A DNA stretch of 64,000 nt from an uncultured Gemmata sp. Its GTDB lineage: Bacteria; Planctomycetota; Planctomycetia; Gemmatales; Gemmataceae. Below are positions 9,600 through 18,635 of the stretch, one piece after another (the stretch's first letter is position 1; the number at the start of each line of letters is the position of its first letter). The notes beneath the pieces are model-generated. The model saw only the letters and a program-made list of their open reading frames with translations. It was not told where the DNA came from and ran no database searches. Made by a program: the position numbers and the translations under genes. The DNA lies in contig CALDUT010000006.1 in the NCBI GenBank assembly GCA_937924775.1, positions 1 through 64,000 on the forward strand, in the 5' to 3' direction.

Positions 9600-10757
9600 A
9601 TGAAGTACAACCGCGTTCACATTGAAGCGATTGGCTACGAGCTGCCCCCGGTTGTGGTTTCGACAGCGGAGTTGGAAGCGCGGCTAGCCCCCGTGTATCA
9701 GGCTCTGCACATGAAACCTGGGCAGTTGGAGCTGCTGACCGGGATCAACGAGCGGCGCTGGTGGGAGCCGGGTTATCCGCTGTCGCGGGGGGCGGCAGCC
9801 GCGGCCCAAAAAGCTCTCGCGGCCGCCGATTTGACAGCACGCGAAATCGACGTGCTGATCTACGCCGGTGTCTGCCGGGAGAACTTCGAGCCGGCCACCG
9901 CGTGTGCTGTGGCCCACGAACTGAACATCAACCCCCACGCCAGCCTCTTCGATATTTCCAACGCCTGCTTGGGCGTTCTCAACGGCATTGTCGATATTGC
10001 CAATCGCATTGAACTGGGGCAAGCAAAAGCGGGATTGGTGGTTTCAGCGGAAACCTCGCGGGAAATCAATGAAAATGTCATCGACCGGATGATTCGTACT
10101 AAATCGGTAGAGTTGTTCCGCGAAAGCATTGCCACGCTGACCGGCGGCTCTGGGGCGGTGGCGGTGCTGGTGGTCAGTGAAGAGCTCTCGCGTCAGAAGC
10201 GGCGGAAGCTGCTGGGTGGGGTGACGCAAAATGCCCCACAGTACAACTCACTGTGCCGCTGGGGGTTGCAATCGCTTCTGCCGGCGGCCGGAGCCGCGGC
10301 CGAGCGGGTACTAGGGCCCAATGCGATGGCACTGGTGCAAAAGGGCGTTGATAATGCGGGAGCGATCATGCAGTGGGGGGTTGACTTCGGCTTGCGCCAT
10401 GTGATGATTCCATTTATGGAAACGCACGCCGGGGAAGTTCTTAAGTACGGAGTGGAACTGGGTTTGCGCACTTGGCACCACTTCCTCAAAAAGTTCGGCT
10501 GGCGCAGCGACGAACTCGATAAAGTGATCTGCCATCAAGTGGGGGCCAGCCACCGCGACGCGGTTCTCAAAGCCATCGGTATTCCACCAGAAAAAGACTT
10601 CAGCACCTTTGAATACCTCGGCAACATTGGTACGGTGTCACTGCCGATCACCGCGGCGATCGCGGAGGAACGCGAATTCCTTCAACCGGGCGACCGCGTC
10701 GGCTTCCTCGGCATCGGCAGTGGGCTGAACTGCCTGATGCTTGGTCTTGAATGGTGA
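9600..10757 (+). CDS. oleA: OleA: thiolase-fold acyl-CoA condensing enzyme (head-to-head, olefin pathway)
   Basis: A 385-residue FabH/thiolase-superfamily protein. OleA condenses two fatty acyl thioesters into a beta-keto acid, the first step of long-chain olefin synthesis. Visible catalytic residues are Cys123 in SNACLGV, His312 in ICHQVGA, Asn342 in LGNIG, and Glu97 in FEPATA, matching the extra Glu that deprotonates the second substrate in OleA and is absent from ordinary FabH. The protein is about 40 residues longer than the Xanthomonas enzyme because of an insert at about residues 200-265. It is the first gene of a four-gene set; its stop overlaps the start of oleB by 7 bp. The neighbours make OleA far more likely than FabH. 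Confidence 0.88.
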   Translation: MKYNRVHIEAIGYELPPVVVSTAELEARLAPVYQALHMKPGQLELLTGINERRWWEPGYPLSRGAAAAAQKALAAADLTAREIDVLIYAGVCRENFEPATACAVAHELNINPHASLFDISNACLGVLNGIVDIANRIELGQAKAGLVVSAETSREINENVIDRMIRTKSVELFRESIATLTGGSGAVAVLVVSEELSRQKRRKLLGGVTQNAPQYNSLCRWGLQSLLPAAGAAAERVLGPNAMALVQKGVDNAGAIMQWGVDFGLRHVMIPFMETHAGEVLKYGVELGLRTWHHFLKKFGWRSDELDKVICHQVGASHRDAVLKAIGIPPEKDFSTFEYLGNIGTVSLPITAAIAEEREFLQPGDRVGFLGIGSGLNCLMLGLEW

Positions 10758-11746
10758 ACTCACCCTCCCGCACCATGAACACCCCCCCGGATTTGGCTTC
10801 ATCCCTGCAACTGCGTACCACCCGACTGCCGGACGACGACGATACGCCACCGTTTCCCAATCCCGCTCCCGAACTCTATCCTTTCACGCCACGCCTCGCC
10901 GGCCGGCGCGGGCGAAGGATGAGCTACCTCGACGAAGGCCGCGGTGAACCGGTGGTGATGCTCCACGGCAACCCGACTTGGAGCTTCTACTACCGCCGAT
11001 TGGTGCTGCACCTCCGCGAGAGCTTTCGCTGCATCGTGCCTGACCATATCGGCTGTGGCTTGTCCGATAAGCCGACCCTTGCCGAATACGATTACGCGTT
11101 GGAAAGTCGCATCAACGATCTCGAATGGCTTCTCGGCGAACGGGGCGTGTCGGAACATCTGACACTGATCCTCCACGATTGGGGCGGAATGATTGGCATG
11201 GCCTACGCTGCCCGTTACCCGAAGCGTATCAAGCGGATTGTCGCGATGAACACCGCGGCCTTTCCCCTACCGGCGGGCAAGAAACTGCCGTGGTCGCTCT
11301 GGCTGGGCCGCAACACGCGTCTGGGAGCCTGGTTGATCACGCACTGCAACGCCTTCTGCGAATTCGCGGCCCGATGGTGCGTGGCCCGTCAGCCGCTGGC
11401 CGAGGATGTGAAAGCGGCGTATCAGGCCCCGTACGACAGCCCCGCGCACCGGCTAGCAGTTCTGAAGTTCGTGCAAACGATTCCATTGAGACCCGGCGAT
11501 CCCGGTTTCGACACCGTACAAGCCACCGCGGCCGCGCTCCACCAATTTCGCGCCACACCCACACTTTTATTGTGGGGCATGAAAGATTTCGTCTTCGACC
11601 ACCACTTCCTCGCCGAGTGGAAACGCCACTTCCCGCACGCGGAAGTTCACACCTGGCCCGATTGCGGGCACTACCTGCTGGAGGATGCGGGCGAAGTGGC
11701 CATTCTGCGCATCTGGGAGTTTCTGCAACGCGACCCTGGGCCCTGA
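10751..11746 (+). CDS. oleB: OleB: alpha/beta-hydrolase, beta-lactone decarboxylase
   Basis: A 331-residue alpha/beta-hydrolase of the haloalkane dehalogenase-like group. OleB decarboxylates the cis-beta-lactone made by OleC, giving the cis-olefin. The oxyanion-hole segment HGNPTW, the nucleophile Asp143 in LHDWGG, and the general base His307 in DCGHYL are present; an acidic residue in WGMKDF may complete the charge relay. The start overlaps the oleA stop by 7 bp; a second in-frame ATG at 10775 is possible and would remove eight residues. In some bacteria OleB and OleC are fused; here they are separate, 32 bp apart. Without the neighbours it would be called a haloalkane dehalogenase-like hydrolase. 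Confidence 0.85.
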   Translation: MVNSPSRTMNTPPDLASSLQLRTTRLPDDDDTPPFPNPAPELYPFTPRLAGRRGRRMSYLDEGRGEPVVMLHGNPTWSFYYRRLVLHLRESFRCIVPDHIGCGLSDKPTLAEYDYALESRINDLEWLLGERGVSEHLTLILHDWGGMIGMAYAARYPKRIKRIVAMNTAAFPLPAGKKLPWSLWLGRNTRLGAWLITHCNAFCEFAARWCVARQPLAEDVKAAYQAPYDSPAHRLAVLKFVQTIPLRPGDPGFDTVQATAAALHQFRATPTLLLWGMKDFVFDHHFLAEWKRHFPHAEVHTWPDCGHYLLEDAGEVAILRIWEFLQRDPGP

Positions 11747-11778
11747 TCCGCGATTCTGAAGTGCTGGGAGTGGATCGT

Positions 11779-13509
11779 ATGCCACACGCTACTTCCAACG
11801 TCGCCGGGCATCTGGCCCGGATGGCCGCCGAGCATCCGAACCACGTCGCGCTATATGCGCCACGGCAGCGCGTGAACCCCCACGGGGCCACCCCCCACCG
11901 GGCGATCACGTTCCAGGAATTGAATGCCGATGTCGACGCCATCGCCCACGGGTTGACGCAAGCGAACATCCGCCGCGGGACACGCGTGGCTCTGATGGTG
12001 CCGCCGTCGCCCGATTTCTTTGCCCTGACTTTTGCCCTGCTGAAAGTCGGTGCAATCCCGGTGATGATCGACCCTGGCATGGGCGTGAAGAACCTTGGCC
12101 GCTGCCTGGCCGAAGCGGAACCCGAAGCGTTCATCGGGATCGCCAAAGCCCACCTCGCCCGACGGCTGTTGGGCTGGGCCCAGAAAACCATCCGCACCAC
12201 GGTGAATGTCGGCGCGTGGCGATTGTTCTGTCACTTCTCGCTGTCGCAACTGCGACGCTGTGGGCAAAGCCACGGACCGTTTCCCATCCCGCACTGCCGC
12301 GACGACGAACCGGCCGCGATTCTCTTCACCAGTGGCAGCACCGGGGTGGCCAAGGGTGTTGTCTACACCCACGGGATTTTCACGGCCCAAGTGGACCTGC
12401 TCCGGCAAACCTACGGTATCAGACCAGGCGAGGTCGATCTCTGCACTTTCCCCCTGTTTGCCCTGTTTGGCCCGGCGTTGGGCATGACGTGTGTCATCCC
12501 GGATATGAACGCCCGCCGCCCCGCGACCCTCAACCCCCACCAGGCTGCAGCCCAGCTCCGCCAATTCCACGTCACAAATCTGTTTGGTTCGCCCGCCGTC
12601 ATCCGGCGGCTCGGGGAATTGACCGATCCGGCTCCGTTGGCCTATCTCCGGCGGGTGATTTCCGCCGGTGCCCCCGCGTCGCCGGCCGCTATCGAACGGT
12701 TGACGCAACTGCTCCCGGCGGGCGTGGAGGTCTTCACCCCCTATGGAGCCACGGAAGCCTTGCCGGTGGCCAACATCGGCAGCTGCGAGATTCTGGGCGA
12801 AACGCGGGCCCGAACGGAACAGGGCGGCGGCGTGTGCGTGGGTAAGCCCATCGCCGGTGTGGAAGTCCGCGTCATTCGGATCACCGACGAAGCGATTCCA
12901 GAATGGGACGACACTCTGCTGGTTCCCCCGGGCGAAATCGGCGAATTCGTTGTGGCCGGGCCGATCGTGACGCGGGAATATTACCACCGGCCCGAAGCGA
13001 CCGCTCTGGCCAAGATTCGCGATCCTCAAACCGGCATGGTGCTACACCGGATGGGGGATGTGGGCTACATTGATGAACACGGCCGGTTGTGGTTCTGCGG
13101 GCGGAAGTCGCACCGCGTGGTCACGCCCGAGGCCACGCTGTTCACGGATCAGGTGGAACCGATCTTCAACACGGTGCCAGGAGTCGCCCGCAGTGCCTTG
13201 GTGGGTGTCGCCCGTGAGGGAATAACCTACCCCGTGGTGTGTGTGGAATGCCACGCCGAGGTTCTCCGGCACCCCGATGATGGCGGTTCCCTGGTGCCGG
13301 AGCTGCTCCGCCACGGCCTTCCCGCGATCGCTCGCCGGTATGCCGTGACGCGATCCATCCGAACGTTTCTCCACTACCCCGGGACTTTCCCGGTCGATGT
13401 GCGGCACAACTCGAAAATCTTCCGCGAGCAGCTGGCCGTGTGGGCGGATCGGCAGTTGGGGCCCCGGTGGCGGCCGCCCCAGACGGTGGAGGTTGAAGCC
13501 GGCGTATGA
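11779..13509 (+). CDS. oleC: OleC: AMP-ligase-family beta-lactone synthetase
   Basis: A 576-residue ANL-superfamily adenylating enzyme. OleC uses ATP to convert the beta-hydroxy acid from OleD into a beta-lactone. The P-loop TSGSTG is at 184-189 and continues GVAKG; the middle motif PYGATEALP and an acidic hinge-type motif (MGDVGYID) follow; the C-terminal catalytic Lys is probably in HNSKIFRE. The ATG was chosen because GGGAG lies about 9 bp upstream and homology starts directly after it. The reading frame is open far upstream, but that part runs through oleB in another frame. The stop overlaps the oleD start in ATGA, so translation is coupled. General acyl-CoA synthetase is the alternative, made unlikely by the gene order. 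Confidence 0.87.
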   Translation: MPHATSNVAGHLARMAAEHPNHVALYAPRQRVNPHGATPHRAITFQELNADVDAIAHGLTQANIRRGTRVALMVPPSPDFFALTFALLKVGAIPVMIDPGMGVKNLGRCLAEAEPEAFIGIAKAHLARRLLGWAQKTIRTTVNVGAWRLFCHFSLSQLRRCGQSHGPFPIPHCRDDEPAAILFTSGSTGVAKGVVYTHGIFTAQVDLLRQTYGIRPGEVDLCTFPLFALFGPALGMTCVIPDMNARRPATLNPHQAAAQLRQFHVTNLFGSPAVIRRLGELTDPAPLAYLRRVISAGAPASPAAIERLTQLLPAGVEVFTPYGATEALPVANIGSCEILGETRARTEQGGGVCVGKPIAGVEVRVIRITDEAIPEWDDTLLVPPGEIGEFVVAGPIVTREYYHRPEATALAKIRDPQTGMVLHRMGDVGYIDEHGRLWFCGRKSHRVVTPEATLFTDQVEPIFNTVPGVARSALVGVAREGITYPVVCVECHAEVLRHPDDGGSLVPELLRHGLPAIARRYAVTRSIRTFLHYPGTFPVDVRHNSKIFREQLAVWADRQLGPRWRPPQTVEVEAGV

Positions 13510-14513
13510 AGGCACTGGTGACCGGCGGCGGCGGATTTCTAGGCGGAGCGGTGGTGCGCTGGCTCCGTCAGCGGGGCGATACCGTGCGCTCGTTCACCCG
13601 TTCGCGTTACCCGTGGCTCGATGAACTGAATGTCGAGCAGACGCTCGGCGACCTAGCCCATCTCGAAGATGTGGAAAAAGCTGTGGCCGGCTGCGACGTG
13701 GTCTTTCATGTGGCCGCCAAGGCCGGAGTGTGGGGCCGCTACGCGGACTTTTATACGACCAATGTAGTGGGTACGGAGAATGTCATCACGGCCTGCCAAA
13801 AGCATGCCATTTGTAAACTTGTGTACACATCCACGCCCAGTGTCGTTCATGCCGGCACCGATATTGAGGGAGCCGACGAGTCGTTGCCATACCCGAAGCA
13901 TTTCGAATCGTACTATTCGGAAACAAAAGCCAAGGCCGAGAAGGTGGTATTGGCGGCCAACGGCCCTGAATTGGCCACGGTCGCTCTCCGCCCGCATCTG
14001 ATTTTCGGCCCTGGCGACCCTCACCTGGTCCCGCGAATTCTCGACGCAGTCCGCAAAGGACGGCTGAAACGCATCGGTAGCCGCCCCGTGAAAGTCGATG
14101 TCACTTACATCGACAATGCCGCCCAAGCCCATCTCCAGGCGGCCGACCGGCTGGCCATCGGCAGCCCCCCCGCGGGGAAAGCCTACTTCATCTCCAATGG
14201 CGAACCGGTGGAATTGTGGCCGTTCATTGATCGGATTCTGGCCGAAGCCGGCTTGCCCCCGCTCACCAAGAGCATCCCCGCGTGGAAAGCCCGGCTGGCG
14301 GGTCGGATCTTCGAGTTCGTCTACTGGCTCTTCCGCTTGCCGGGAGAACCCCCTATGACGCGTTTCGTCGCCAGTCAACTCTCCACCTCCCACTGGTACG
14401 ACATTTCCGCGGCCCGGCGTGATCTTGGCTATCAGCCCACGGTGTCCGTCGAGGAAGGCTTACGGCGGCTCGGTGAACGGCTCCGCGCCCATGCCAACCC
14501 CAGCCCGACGTAG
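13506..14513 (+). CDS. oleD: OleD: NAD(P)H-dependent 2-alkyl-3-ketoalkanoic acid reductase
   Basis: A 335-residue extended short-chain dehydrogenase of the epimerase type. OleD reduces the beta-keto acid from OleA to the beta-hydroxy acid. The N-terminus carries the Rossmann motif TGGGGFLG (GxxGxxG), and the active site is Tyr137-x3-Lys141 in YYSETK. The ATGA overlap with oleC shows it is the last gene of the coupled oleABCD set. In known systems OleB, OleC and OleD form a large assembly, and all three are present here as separate polypeptides. No clear terminator is seen after the stop. Confidence 0.87.
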   Translation: MKALVTGGGGFLGGAVVRWLRQRGDTVRSFTRSRYPWLDELNVEQTLGDLAHLEDVEKAVAGCDVVFHVAAKAGVWGRYADFYTTNVVGTENVITACQKHAICKLVYTSTPSVVHAGTDIEGADESLPYPKHFESYYSETKAKAEKVVLAANGPELATVALRPHLIFGPGDPHLVPRILDAVRKGRLKRIGSRPVKVDVTYIDNAAQAHLQAADRLAIGSPPAGKAYFISNGEPVELWPFIDRILAEAGLPPLTKSIPAWKARLAGRIFEFVYWLFRLPGEPPMTRFVASQLSTSHWYDISAARRDLGYQPTVSVEEGLRRLGERLRAHANPSPT

Positions 14514-14789
14514 CCGCGACGGGCGCTACCCTATCCGTGGTCCGCCCCACCTGGCGACCAATTCATAAACCCAATATTGGCAACCACTTAAGGTATCGCA
14601 ACCTGGTTTTGGAACCGTCTCTAGCCTCGGAGAGTTTGGCAGCTTTGGTCTCTTGGGGCGTCTTTTTTTTTCCATCCCCGACGCGGGCTGGTTCGTCGGT
14701 ATCCATAGGGTGGAATCGGGGGGAACATAGATGGGGCTACGACCGCATCGCGATCGTGACCCTTCGTGGATACTTTGGAGAACTGGACC

Positions 14790-15212
14790 ATGACAGAGTG
14801 CGGGATGCGAAGTGGGCTCGCGGCGCTGGTCCTGGGCATGGCACTTCCGATGCTCGCCGCTGACGAGAAACCCAAAGTGCGGCGGCTTCCCGATGTGCAA
14901 CCGTTGGAATCCGAAAAATACGGAATTTCCGCCCCCCTTGAGATTACCAGCGCTGAAGAATTGGCCCAATCGCCGGCATTCGATGATACCGGGCGGGCTG
15001 CTGCGAAAAAAGCTGTCAACTTCGCCAAGGAAAAATTGGTGGTCTTCGCGTGGAGCGGCTCGGGGCGCGACCAGCTCACCGCCGAACTGCAAACCCGGGG
15101 CCCAAAGAGGGTCGCCGTGTTTCGTTACCGAATGGGCGAAACCGACGACCTCTGCCGCCACACACAGGCCTACGCGGTTCCCAAAGACGCCATCGTGGAA
15201 CTGAAAAAGTGA
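14790..15212 (+). CDS. Small exported protein of unknown function
   Basis: A 140-residue protein with a clear signal peptide (hydrophobic core LAALVLGMALPML, probable cleavage after LAA), so it is probably periplasmic. The mature part contains a strand-rich section around VVFAWSGSGRDQLT and a C-terminal DAIVELKK. I do not recognise the family. The ATG was preferred to an upstream in-frame GTG at 14766 because the signal peptide starts there and GGAG lies about 11 bp upstream. It is separated from oleD by 276 bp that show no gene, and it is probably an independent unit. The next gene is on the opposite strand and convergent. Confidence 0.65.
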   Translation: MTECGMRSGLAALVLGMALPMLAADEKPKVRRLPDVQPLESEKYGISAPLEITSAEELAQSPAFDDTGRAAAKKAVNFAKEKLVVFAWSGSGRDQLTAELQTRGPKRVAVFRYRMGETDDLCRHTQAYAVPKDAIVELKK

Positions 15213-15388
15213 GGGAATCCGGCGGAAGCGCGGGCACCTTGTGAACAGTTGCACAAAGTCACCCGCGGCCTCCACTTTAGCTCGCGGGGCTGGTGGGAAC
15301 GATCGGGGTGAACAGTGCCAGGTGAAGGTTTCCGCCTCAGGCGGGGGGAGGTCTCTGTGAGGGCATCCAGTGGGCGCTGGCCAGCCGT

Positions 15389-17320
15389 TCACGGTTGTTC
15401 CCAACGGAGCGTGATGCGAGGAACCGGACTGTGGGTCTTCAACCGGATGTGATCAATCGTCGGTTGAATCGCCGGTTCCGACTGTGATTGCAGTTGCACA
15501 TAGCTGGGGTAAACTCGCAATCCCTCGAAGGCATGCAAACTGAGTACGACATAGCCTTCGGCATCCGGGCGTACATCGGTCAGCACGATCCGTCGAGCAT
15601 CGGCCGATTCCCACTGCGCTTGCCCACTGAGGATGAACGACCGCGGCCGGTCGATGCTGAAGAGAACGACCGGTTGCCCTCCTTCGACGAGCCGTCGCAC
15701 CGGTTGGGCCAGCGGATAGCGTGACCAGCGTTCCGCGGCTCGGCCTCCTCGACACACCACCCAACCGATGTTGTACCACCGGCAGTAGGCCGTCAGTTCG
15801 TTGTCGCTCCACTCGGCGAGAGGGCGGCCATTAAGGAACTGATTGCACAAAGCGCAATAGCCGTGGTCGATCTCCGCGTCGACATCCAAGCCCCCGATGT
15901 AGGCCCGGTTGGTGTAGAGGGGTAACAAAGCCGACCAGTGGCTGTGCCCTTGCGGTTCCGCTTCCCACAGAATGCGGGCTTCCGGGGTGGTGTGGTCACG
16001 AATAGCCTGTAGCAGCTCGTGCTGTTCGGACGTGAAACCGACGATCAATGGCTCGGTCTGCAACCCCAGGGCATGGGTGAGCGGCTGCTGCGGTCCATCA
16101 GCCCAGCCCACAAGAAGCAGAGCGATGACAGCCAGTATCATGCCCATTTTGGCCAGCCAAAGGCGTTCGAGGATTTCCCACACCGCGAAGGCGGCGGCTG
16201 GAACGAGAAACGCCACGGCCAAGGGCGCAACCCGGGCGGGCACATCCGCCGGCATTCGTGGCCACGCCGCGGCCAAGCGGGCCGAAGCCACCGCTACGGC
16301 CACCGCCACGATGGCCAACCCCGCGGCGGCCCGATGGTGCGTCAGCCACAGCAGGAGCAAACCCACAAGCCCCAACAGCGGCAGCAGCAGCCCGCCGGGC
16401 AAACCATTCCACAAAGTCACATAATCATCCCATTGACCCACCACAGCCGGCCAGGGTGGCAGGGGAATATCGTCGTGGGCCGACGGTTGCCGAAGCCACC
16501 AGTACTTGGCCCAATCGGCCAACCACCACGCATTGGTGACCACGCCAAACGACGTGACCCCAGCCAACCCCAAATGCCAACCGGGCCCATGCCGCGGGGC
16601 AAACACCAGATAGAAGATCAACAGGACCGGCCCCAGGCCGATCCAGATCAGCGGATGCGCATACCAACCCGCCGCCGCCAGCAATGCCAGAACCAGCCAC
16701 GATTCCACCCCTGGCAAGCGGGCATAACGGCCCAACCACGGCACGAACACCGCGGCCCCTAAACCGGCGGCGAGGAAGTCCAGTTGGCCCTCTTCCAGCA
16801 TCTGCCGCACCGCGGGCGACCAACTGAGCAACACCCCCACGATACCGGCAAATACTGCGGCTCCCGCCGGGACACCCGCTCCCCGGGCCGCAGCGATCAG
16901 CGCTAGCGGAATCAGCAGCATGAAGGCAAATAGCCCGATCTTATAGGCCGCGGGATTGTAACCGGGGCCACCCAGGAAGGCGAAGATTTCCGCCGGGCGG
17001 CAACCGCTATCAAACACTGGCGTTTTCGGGTAGCCGGCTTGAAAGGCCGGGTCGTAGCAGGTGGTGGTATGCCGTTCGCGAAAGGCCGCGGCCCCGAGCG
17101 TCCCGTGGTACAGATGCAGCGGGTGCCAGCCGGATAAGATCGGGCGATCGTCGGTAACGGCGGTCCAGGCCCGCGTGGTGCTGAAGAGCGACAATGCCAG
17201 CCCGGCTTGCGCCACCACCACGCCGGCCGCCGCCAACAGCCACAGCGGATACTGACGAAAACCTTCCTGGGGCGGCTCTGCGGCCGCTGTTTGGTTCCGA
17301 CTCGTTGCAACAAGACTCAT
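15389..17320 (-). CDS. Polytopic membrane protein, GT-C-like topology
   Basis: A 643-residue protein. After about 25 residues there is a run of roughly ten to twelve hydrophobic segments (for example WLLAAAGVVVAQAGLALSLF and WLVLALLAAAGWYAHPLIWI), followed by a soluble C-terminal domain of about 200 residues with many Trp and Tyr. An early loop with several Cys and Asp (TTTCYDPAF, SGCRPAE) resembles the first periplasmic loop of GT-C membrane glycosyltransferases or YfhO-type proteins, but a catalytic motif cannot be assigned. The ATG at 17320 was chosen because an AAGGGA ribosome-binding site precedes it; the frame is open 48 codons further. The divergent nitroreductase starts 244 bp away. 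Confidence 0.65.
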   Translation of the reverse strand: MSLVATSRNQTAAAEPPQEGFRQYPLWLLAAAGVVVAQAGLALSLFSTTRAWTAVTDDRPILSGWHPLHLYHGTLGAAAFRERHTTTCYDPAFQAGYPKTPVFDSGCRPAEIFAFLGGPGYNPAAYKIGLFAFMLLIPLALIAAARGAGVPAGAAVFAGIVGVLLSWSPAVRQMLEEGQLDFLAAGLGAAVFVPWLGRYARLPGVESWLVLALLAAAGWYAHPLIWIGLGPVLLIFYLVFAPRHGPGWHLGLAGVTSFGVVTNAWWLADWAKYWWLRQPSAHDDIPLPPWPAVVGQWDDYVTLWNGLPGGLLLPLLGLVGLLLLWLTHHRAAAGLAIVAVAVAVASARLAAAWPRMPADVPARVAPLAVAFLVPAAAFAVWEILERLWLAKMGMILAVIALLLVGWADGPQQPLTHALGLQTEPLIVGFTSEQHELLQAIRDHTTPEARILWEAEPQGHSHWSALLPLYTNRAYIGGLDVDAEIDHGYCALCNQFLNGRPLAEWSDNELTAYCRWYNIGWVVCRGGRAAERWSRYPLAQPVRRLVEGGQPVVLFSIDRPRSFILSGQAQWESADARRIVLTDVRPDAEGYVVLSLHAFEGLRVYPSYVQLQSQSEPAIQPTIDHIRLKTHSPVPRITLRWEQP

Positions 17321-17563
17321 GATGTCCCTTCCCCGCACACTCGGGGCACAGCAAAGTAACCGCAAACCGGCAAGCGAAGCAAGTTCAACTGCTGGCCGCT
17401 TCAACAGCTCACCATAGAGAACCGATCGCCCGATCGAGCCAGCGGCGGGTGGTTGGGAAACCATCGGGGGAAATGTTGGAAACCCTCTCGGGACAGCCAG
17501 ACAGGCGGTGATTCGTAGCTATAACGTCGTTGGTCATCATGTTTTTCTCCAGGAGTAGAACCC

Positions 17564-18208
17564 ATGCCGGTAGCCCCGGAAACGGTGTTGGCCCAATTGC
17601 GCTGGCGTTACGCGACCAAGCGGTTCGACCCCACACGGACTATCGATCCGGTGGTGTGGTCTCAGTTGGAACAAGCGATGGTGTATGCGCCGTCATCGTA
17701 TGGTCTTCAACCGTGGAAGTTTATCGTCGTGACCGATCCCGCGGTGCGGCAGGCGTTGTATCCGGTCTCCTATCAACAGCCGCAAATTCTCGAGGCGTCG
17801 CACTTGGTGGTGTTTGCCGCAAAGAATCCCCCGACAGTGGCCGATGTGGAGGCCCACCTTGCCCGCACCGCGGAAGTGCGCGGGGTGTCGATCGAATCGC
17901 TTGCGAGTTTCAAGCAAATGATGCTCGGATCGCTGGCCCGGATGGATGCCGCCCAAGCGCACCGGTGGGCCGCACGGCAGACGTACATCGCCTTGGGTTT
18001 CTTTTTGTCGGCGGCCGCGATGATGGGGATCGACGCCTGCCCGATGGAAGGCTTCCAAAACGACAAATACGATGAGATTTTGGGATTGAAGGACAAAGGC
18101 CTCAGCGCAGTAGTGCTGGCCACCGCGGGGTATCGGTCGGCGGACGACGCCTCTGCCAACGCAGCCAAATCCCGCTTCAAGGTGGAAGACGTGGTGATTC
18201 GCGTCTGA
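17564..18208 (+). CDS. NAD(P)H nitroreductase family FMN protein (NfsB-like)
   Basis: A 214-residue flavoprotein, the usual length for the NfsB group. The N-terminal RWRYATKRFDP and the stretch PSSYGLQPWKF match the FMN-binding segments of oxygen-insensitive nitroreductases, and the C-terminal TAGYRS...AAKSR resembles the family end that contacts the FMN phosphate. Such enzymes reduce quinones, nitroaromatics or flavins with NAD(P)H in the cytoplasm; the physiological substrate here is unknown. AGGAG lies about 10 bp before the ATG. It is transcribed divergently from the membrane-protein gene and followed by a long non-coding stretch, so it is probably monocistronic. Confidence 0.85.
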   Translation: MPVAPETVLAQLRWRYATKRFDPTRTIDPVVWSQLEQAMVYAPSSYGLQPWKFIVVTDPAVRQALYPVSYQQPQILEASHLVVFAAKNPPTVADVEAHLARTAEVRGVSIESLASFKQMMLGSLARMDAAQAHRWAARQTYIALGFFLSAAAMMGIDACPMEGFQNDKYDEILGLKDKGLSAVVLATAGYRSADDASANAAKSRFKVEDVVIRV

Positions 18209-18635
18209 TCTTAACGGCGGCGGCGGTTTGGTCGGGCGCAACTTCAGCGGACAGCAAAGCTGCGCTAACGCTGGCTAGCGGGTGTGCCAGAGGCTTCACA
18301 ATCCGCCACTTAGTCGAGGACAATTCCTCGTCCGCGGCACTTTCCCGTTTGACGAACCGCGGTGGTACAAAGTATGAACACTATGTCCCGTCTCTCATGA
18401 TTTTTGCTCCCGTCCAGACTCTTTGCGCCCCATCGCCCATGGCTGATACTCGCGACTCGCTTCGCGGTGGGTTGGTATCCCGAAGGTTGTTGGCGTTCGC
18501 CCATCCCCCTTCAGTGTGACCGGCTGTATCCGGTGATTTGCCTTGTTGGTTCGGAAAGTACGGCGCGGCCTGGATCATCCGCGACCGTCCACCGTATGCG
18601 CCGTCGTTCTGTCGCGGCGCAGGAGGAATGGTTTT
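18209..18635. other. Non-coding stretch before the RTX-like gene
   Basis: About 430 bp with no convincing gene on either strand. A small inverted repeat, CGAGGA-CAAT-TCCTCG (18315-18330), is the only structure seen. The promoter of the RTX-like gene must lie here; AGGAGGA (18621-18627) is its ribosome-binding site. Confidence 0.5.

Noticed and set aside
9600-10757. FabH (3-oxoacyl-ACP synthase III) of fatty acid synthesis
   Set aside because: The extra Glu97 in FEPATA, the insert and the coupled oleBCD genes fit OleA better.
11125-11778. N-terminal extension of OleC by about 218 residues
   Set aside because: The extension lies out of frame over oleB and has no domain; the ATG at 11779 has a good ribosome-binding site and ANL homology starts there.
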